Assembly: GCA_028875185.1 (NCBI GenBank)
Contig: JAPPFH010000094.1
Span: 46,153 to 110,152, forward strand
Direction: 5' to 3'
DNA: 64,000 nucleotides
Source of the DNA: Chloroflexota bacterium
GTDB taxonomy: Bacteria; Chloroflexota; Anaerolineae; Aggregatilineales; Phototrophicaceae
The position numbers and the translations under genes were made by a program. Below, in pieces: positions 60,242 to 64,000 of the stretch. The notes under the pieces were generated by a model. It was not told the DNA's origin. It ran no database searches and saw nothing but the letters and a program-made list of their open reading frames with translations. Position 1 is the first letter of the stretch, and every line of letters begins with the position of its first letter.

Positions 60242-61063
60242 ATGAAAGTTCTAATTATGGCTGATATGGAAGGCGTTAGCGGGATCGTAACCTGGAGCCA
60301 GGTCAACGGCGGCGCGCCGATGTATGAAGAGGGGCGCCGTCTCTACACTGAGGAGATAAACGCGGCGGTGCGCGGCGCCAAGCGGGCGGGCGCTGATGAG
60401 ATCGTGGCGGTCGATTGCCACGGCGCCGGCGGCGATTGGACTTTCAATTCCTTCGTGCCGGAGCTGCTCGATGACGATTGCGAGTGGGTCGCCCATCATC
60501 CTTGGGCGCGTTATACCGAGCTGCTTGAGCAGGGCGCCGATGCCTGCCTGTTGGTGGGCATGCACGCGCGCAATAACACCGCCGACGGCGTGCTCTCTCA
60601 TACCATCTCGACAGTGAAGTGGCACAACCTTTGGTTCAATCAGGACCTGGTCGGCGAGTCGGGCGTGAATGCGGCGCTATGTGGGCATTATGGCTGCCCG
60701 GTGCTCCTGGTCACGGGCGATGAAGCCGTCTGCCGCGAAGTGACGGCGCTGCTCGGCGATGGGCTGACGACCGTGTCGGTCAAACGCGGGTTGACACGCT
60801 ACTCGGCGCGCCAGATACCGCCCGGGCGGGCGCGCAAAATGATCGAGGAAGGCGCATATCAGGCTTTGCAGAATCTGGAGGCGGTGCACCCTTATGTGCC
60901 AGAGTCGCCGGTGACGATCACGATTGAAGTTGACAATGTCGAGAAGATGGATGATTTCGCCGGGCGGGCTGGCGTCGAGTTGGATCGGGCGGTGCAGAAA
61001 GTCTACAGCCGCGCCGCCGATTGGATGAGCGCCTGGAATCAGATCTGGCACTGGACGGTGTGA
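60242..61063 (+). CDS. M55-family D-aminopeptidase (DppA-like)
   Basis: 273 aa from ATG 60242 (ATG 60239 also possible; GAGGG upstream). With this start the di-zinc ligands fall where they do in Bacillus DppA: Asp8 and Glu10 in MADMEGVSG, His60 in VDCHGAGG, His108 in VGMHARNN and Glu139 in LVGESG. His120 in VLSHT matches the catalytic His. DppA cuts N-terminal D-amino acids from peptides and assembles as a decamer around a channel. It is transcribed divergently from the complete peptide importer, the same partnership seen in the dpp operon of Bacillus. Confidence 0.9.
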   Translation: MKVLIMADMEGVSGIVTWSQVNGGAPMYEEGRRLYTEEINAAVRGAKRAGADEIVAVDCHGAGGDWTFNSFVPELLDDDCEWVAHHPWARYTELLEQGADACLLVGMHARNNTADGVLSHTISTVKWHNLWFNQDLVGESGVNAALCGHYGCPVLLVTGDEAVCREVTALLGDGLTTVSVKRGLTRYSARQIPPGRARKMIEEGAYQALQNLEAVHPYVPESPVTITIEVDNVEKMDDFAGRAGVELDRAVQKVYSRAADWMSAWNQIWHWTV

Positions 61064-61088
61064 ACGCCCTCCGCATAACTTCGCGCTG

Positions 61089-61112
61089 TAGGGGCGTTTC
61101 GCTGAAACGCCC
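61089..61112. repeat. Short perfect palindrome (TAGGGGCG family)
   Basis: TAGGGGCGTTTCGCTGAAAC + GCCC, identical to the unit at 38789-38812. It begins 26 bases after the M55 stop and could act as a transcript end-stem. Confidence 0.7.
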
Positions 61113-61158
61113 GCAAAACGCCTCGTTGCGAGCAGCCACCCCCCCTTCCCGAGGCATC

Positions 61159-61329
61159 CTGACGACAGGACAGTTTTGCAGCGGGCAAAAATCTCCCAGA
61201 ATCCTGCATATTTTGCGTAATTTAGGGCGACTCACAGAGTCGCCCCTACAGTTTTCGCCAGGTTAGATGCTTTCGAAGTCTAACTTGGGCCATAGATTTT
61301 CGATTAGACCAAACCTGTCCTGTCCTCAG
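61159..61329. repeat. Family A MITE-like element, copy 4
   Basis: 171 bp: CTGACGACAGGACAG at the left end, CTGTCCTGTCCTCAG at the right. The interior palindrome is GGGCGACTCACAGAGTCG + CCCCTAC, followed by GCTTTCGAAGTCTAACTT and ATAGATTTTCGATTAGACC, identical to copy 1. It is flanked by CGAGGCATC (61150-61158) and CGAGGCGTC (61330-61338), a possible 9-bp target duplication with one mismatch. Lies in the 352-base gap before the prenyltransferase. Confidence 0.82.
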
Positions 61330-61415
61330 CGAGGCGTCAGAGCGAGGCAGCTAAACATAGCCGGATGCAACGTATTTTGCGTGGGCGACGGCATTGTCGC
61401 GCCTGTGTATACATT

Positions 61416-62345
61416 TCAGGCGCCGGGCAACACGAGCGAAAGCGACCAGCCAGCCACCAGCAGCAAGCCGATCTGCCCATGCAGTTTGGCCGTTCGTCCT
61501 TGGGCTTGGTGCAATAGCGGGACGGCGGCGCTGGCGTTAAATATCTTGATGAGGCGGAGCGCCTCGGGCAAGGTGAGCAGCGTCAGCAGCGTCAGCGGCG
61601 GCATGAGACCAGCGGCAACCACGACGGCTTGCGAGACATAGGCGCCGATTACTAGGAAGATGAACTCGGCGCGCGCGAAGCGGATACCGAAGATGACCGC
61701 CAACGTGCGTTTGTTGACGGCGCGATCGGCGTCCATATCGCGGATATTGTTGGCGTGCAGTATGGCCGAAACCATGAAGGCGACCGGCAGCGAGATAAGG
61801 CAGAGATCAGCGATGCGCGCGTCAGTGACCGCAGGCGACATCACATAATAGGCGCCGACAACAATCGCCGGACCCATGAAGACGGCGACAGCGACTTCGC
61901 CCAGCCCATTGTAAGCGAGGGGGAAAGGACCGGCGGTGTAAGTGATCGCAACGAGCACGCCGCCGATGCCGATCAGCCAGAGCAGCGGTCCGCTCTGCGC
62001 CAGCAGGTAGAGCCCGATCAGGCAGCCGGCGAGCGTCGCCAGAATCGCGCCGACGCAAACGATCGCCGGTTCTAGGATCTTGTGTTTGATGATCATGCCC
62101 TGCCCGGCTTGCTTGAGCTGGTCGGCGCCGCGGCGGTGATCGGCGTATTCGTTGATCAGGTTGGCGGCGCTTTGCAGGAAGAGCGTCCCAACCAGCGCCA
62201 GCAGGAAGACGCCCGCGTCAAATACGCCGTCCGCGTGGGCCACTATGCCAGCCAAGCCCATGGGCACATAGGTAGCGGTGAAGACGCGCGGACGCAAAGC
62301 CTGATACCAAGCGCGGATTCTGGATATAGGCGGGCTACGGTCCAA
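61416..62345 (-). CDS. menA: UbiA-family prenyltransferase, MenA-like
   Basis: 309 aa, TTG start (62345) with AAGGAAAG upstream. Eight to nine membrane segments. First Asp motif NLINEYADHRRGAD and second Asp motif NNIRDMDADRAVNKRTLAV bind the prenyl diphosphate through magnesium. The spelling of the first motif and the N-terminal WYQALRPRVFTATYVPMGLA are those of 1,4-dihydroxy-2-naphthoate prenyltransferases, so menaquinone synthesis is the likely role. Other UbiA enzymes (chlorophyll, heme O, phospholipid) are less likely. It stands alone; no other men genes are here. Confidence 0.82.
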   Translation of the reverse strand: MDRSPPISRIRAWYQALRPRVFTATYVPMGLAGIVAHADGVFDAGVFLLALVGTLFLQSAANLINEYADHRRGADQLKQAGQGMIIKHKILEPAIVCVGAILATLAGCLIGLYLLAQSGPLLWLIGIGGVLVAITYTAGPFPLAYNGLGEVAVAVFMGPAIVVGAYYVMSPAVTDARIADLCLISLPVAFMVSAILHANNIRDMDADRAVNKRTLAVIFGIRFARAEFIFLVIGAYVSQAVVVAAGLMPPLTLLTLLTLPEALRLIKIFNASAAVPLLHQAQGRTAKLHGQIGLLLVAGWSLSLVLPGA

Positions 62346-62386
62346 GTTAGAGATTCTTTCCTTAGACGGATGTCATTCTCCCAATG

Positions 62387-62392
62387 ACTATA
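62387..62392 (-). promoter_or_regulatory. Extended -10 promoter element for the prenyltransferase gene
   Basis: On the minus strand TGG precedes TATAGT (62392-62387), an extended -10, 42 bases upstream of the TTG start. No good -35 is visible. Confidence 0.35.
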
Positions 62393-62439
62393 CCAGATTT
62401 AGCCAGCTGTGACTGACGCCTAATTGGCTCCCGCCTGTG

Positions 62440-62445
62440 TATAAT
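62440..62445 (+). promoter_or_regulatory. -10 element for the glycosyltransferase gene
   Basis: A perfect TATAAT 31 bases upstream of the GTG start at 62477; no convincing -35 at the usual distance. Confidence 0.4.
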
Positions 62446-62476
62446 CGCAGGTGGGGATTGACCAAAGGCGGCCTTC

Positions 62477-63718
62477 GTGAAGGTGCTTCACCTATCCATC
62501 AGCGATGGCGGCGGCGGCGCGGCGATGGGCGCCTACCGTTTGCACCGCGGCTTGCTCGGCGCTGGCGTGGACAGCGAGATGCTGGTGCTGCGCAAGGTCA
62601 CAGAGGATCCGACCGTGCATCGGCTGGCGGACAGACTTAATCGCTGGGGGCGGGCGCGGCGGCGGCTGGCGGAGCGGCGACAGCAACGGAGGCTCAGCGG
62701 TAACCCGCGGCTGGAAGGCAGCGCGCATTGGAGCCTGAATCAATTTGATTATCCGATTGCGTCCGCCATCAATACATTCGCCGCCAACATAGTGCATCTC
62801 CACTGGGTGGGCGACAACTTCTTGCCTATCGAGCAGTTGGCCTTGATCAAAGCGCCGATCGTCTGGACCCTGCGCGATATGTGGGCATTCAGCGGCGGCT
62901 GCCATTATGCGGGCGATTGCCTCAATTACTGCGATGCCTGCGGCCATTGCCCACAATTGCAACATCCCTCGAAAAGGGACATCAGTTGGCGCGTCAACCG
63001 ATTGAAGAAACGGACATGGTCACGGCTGCCGCTGACGATAGTCACGATCAGCGAATGGCTGGCGGAGTGCGCGCGAGCAAGCTCGATACTGGGGGACCGG
63101 CGGATTGAAGTCATCGGCAATCCGATTGACCCTCGCGTATTCAAGCCGCTGGACCGCGCCGCTTCCCGCCATGCCTTCAATTTGCCGCAAGACAAAAGGC
63201 TGATCCTCTTCGGCGCCATCGGCGGCGCCGGCGATAGGCGCAAGGGGTTTTCATATCTGGCGGACGCGTTGAAGTTGGGGATCGCTGAGGGTGAAACCGA
63301 GCTGGTCCTGTTTGGATCGGCGCGCGCGGAGGCGCTTGATGTGGGATTGCCGGTGCATCAGCTGGGGCGCTTCCATGATGAAGTCAGCCTGGGCATGCTG
63401 TATTCCGCCTGCGATGTCTATGTGCTGCCCACGACTCAGGAGGCGCTGGGCAAAACGCTGATGGAAGCGCTCGCCTGTGGCAGTCCCTGCGTCGCTTTTG
63501 CCGGCACTGGTCCCGATGATATGATCAGGCATCGGCTCGATGGTTTTCTGGCGCAAATGAAAGACGGCGCCGACCTGGCCGCCGGCATCGAGTGGGCGCT
63601 GGCGCAAGACTGGCCGCGCGCGGAATTGCACGCGCGGATCGTGGCGCGCTACGGCGTCGAGCGCATAAGCGAGCGCTACGTAAAACTGTATGAGTCGCTG
63701 CAAAACAGGTCACGCTAA
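62477..63718 (+). CDS. Glycosyltransferase family 4 (GT-B fold)
   Basis: 413 aa, GTG start with AAAGGCGG five bases upstream. It begins KVLHLSISDGGGGAAMGAYR. Acceptor domain: IVHLHWVGDNFLPIEQL, then TLRDMWAFSGGCHYAGDC and YCDACGHCPQL, the Cys-rich insert typical of one GT4 subgroup linked to exopolysaccharide/O-antigen synthesis. Donor domain: VIGNPIDPRVFKPLD, then LPTTQEALGKTLMEALACGS with the E-x7-E motif that binds the sugar nucleotide. Retaining mechanism. It probably builds a surface polysaccharide. Neighbours give no further clue. Confidence 0.9.
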   Translation: MKVLHLSISDGGGGAAMGAYRLHRGLLGAGVDSEMLVLRKVTEDPTVHRLADRLNRWGRARRRLAERRQQRRLSGNPRLEGSAHWSLNQFDYPIASAINTFAANIVHLHWVGDNFLPIEQLALIKAPIVWTLRDMWAFSGGCHYAGDCLNYCDACGHCPQLQHPSKRDISWRVNRLKKRTWSRLPLTIVTISEWLAECARASSILGDRRIEVIGNPIDPRVFKPLDRAASRHAFNLPQDKRLILFGAIGGAGDRRKGFSYLADALKLGIAEGETELVLFGSARAEALDVGLPVHQLGRFHDEVSLGMLYSACDVYVLPTTQEALGKTLMEALACGSPCVAFAGTGPDDMIRHRLDGFLAQMKDGADLAAGIEWALAQDWPRAELHARIVARYGVERISERYVKLYESLQNRSR

Positions 63719-63779
63719 GCCGACGGGCATTCACATCAACAAACATCATGCGCCGATGGCAGTGAGAAATGTAAAGATG

Positions 63780-63852
63780 TAGGGGCGTCTCGTGAGACGC
63801 CCGCTGAAATTTCCGCTTTTATACATCGGGCGACCTGGTGGGTCACCCCTAC
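63780..63852. repeat. Two short palindromic repeats
   Basis: TAGGGGCGTCTCGTGAGACG + CCC (63780-63803), a near-perfect hairpin, and GGGCGACCTGGTGGGTC + ACCCCTAC (63828-63852). They lie 60 bases after the glycosyltransferase stop. Confidence 0.72.
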
Positions 63853-64000
63853 AAGGCTTGTCCGGTACTGCAGAACGCCTGTTTTCCGTACGTATTACCC
63901 CATCCCCGGCCCCCTCGCCATCTCTATGGCGAGCATCCCAGTGAACTAGGTGTATAGTATCGTGTTATCATGGTGTTATCTCTAAGTGCGACAAGGAGGC
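63853..64000. repeat. Family B element, inverted and partial at the window edge
   Basis: Starts AAGGCTTGTCCGGTACTGCA, followed by CGCCTGTTTTCCGTACGTA and CCCCATCCCCGGCCCC. This is the reverse complement of the right end of the 1846-2140 element. It continues with GCCATCTCTATGGCGAGC. The other end is not found before the window stops. Confidence 0.65.

Noticed and set aside
1-64000. tRNA and rRNA genes
   Set aside because: I looked for tRNA T-loop and acceptor patterns and rRNA-like conserved stretches in the intergenic parts and saw none; a covariance-model search would be decisive.

Overview
Window of about 64 kb, GC-rich (roughly 58-60% by eye), very probably from a chromosome of an uncultivated Chloroflexota (Anaerolineae-like) bacterium. 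This is an inference from four things: many Sec-secreted sugar-binding proteins whose signal peptides end in AQD without a lipobox, the mix of catabolic families, a MenA-type prenyltransferase, and dense families of short GC-rich palindromic repeats between genes. I saw no rRNA, tRNA, CRISPR array, prophage or transposase gene.

Layout. 1-1807: end of a peptide/sugar binding-protein gene and its terminator. 2272-5031: GH2 beta-mannosidase. 5028-17056 (minus): a long catabolic operon read as solute-binding protein, two permeases, MalK-type ATPase, HpcH/HpaI aldolase, Ldh-family dehydrogenase, sugar isomerase/epimerase-like protein, zinc alcohol dehydrogenase, BKACE-family enzyme, amidohydrolase and GH29 alpha-L-fucosidase. 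17197-20952 (minus): three paralogous secreted Cys-repeat proteins with a HEACH (HExxH) motif; one is frameshifted and one has lost the first His. This cluster is the best candidate for something undescribed. 21297-28248 (plus): sugar importer, GH116 glycosidase and polysaccharide deacetylase. 28633-34767 (plus): ribose-type importer whose binding protein is an internal tandem duplication, then an SDR, an SMP-30 lactonase and a gene remnant. 34910-41239 (minus): a third MalFG-type importer with a GHL6/GH151-like glycosidase, plus an SDR. 41568-47893 (plus): SDR, D-2-hydroxyacid dehydrogenase, E1-alpha/E1-beta/E2 of a 2-oxoacid dehydrogenase, and an FAH-family hydrolase. 47890-53922: metallo-hydrolase, CE7-type esterase, orphan P-loop NTPase, coiled-coil miniprotein, enolase-superfamily enzyme and GH172/DUF2961 protein. 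54090-61063: a complete dipeptide/oligopeptide importer operon with a divergent M55 D-aminopeptidase. 61416-63718: MenA-like prenyltransferase and a GT4 glycosyltransferase.

How it fits together. The region looks like a glycan-foraging superlocus. Fucosidases, mannosidase, GH116, GH172, deacetylase and esterase would release sugars; several ABC importers (three MalFG-type sets sharing one local ATPase) would take them up; lactonases, SDRs, an enolase-superfamily enzyme, an aldolase and an FAH-type hydrolase would oxidise them by a non-phosphorylative route to pyruvate and lactate or lactaldehyde; and the 2-oxoacid dehydrogenase would feed acetyl-CoA. L-fucose is the best-fitting substrate, but that is inference.

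Between genes there are at least four families of small terminal-inverted-repeat (MITE-like) elements and many short palindromes of the form TAGGGGCG...CGCCCCTA. Some supply coding sequence or a stop codon to neighbouring genes.
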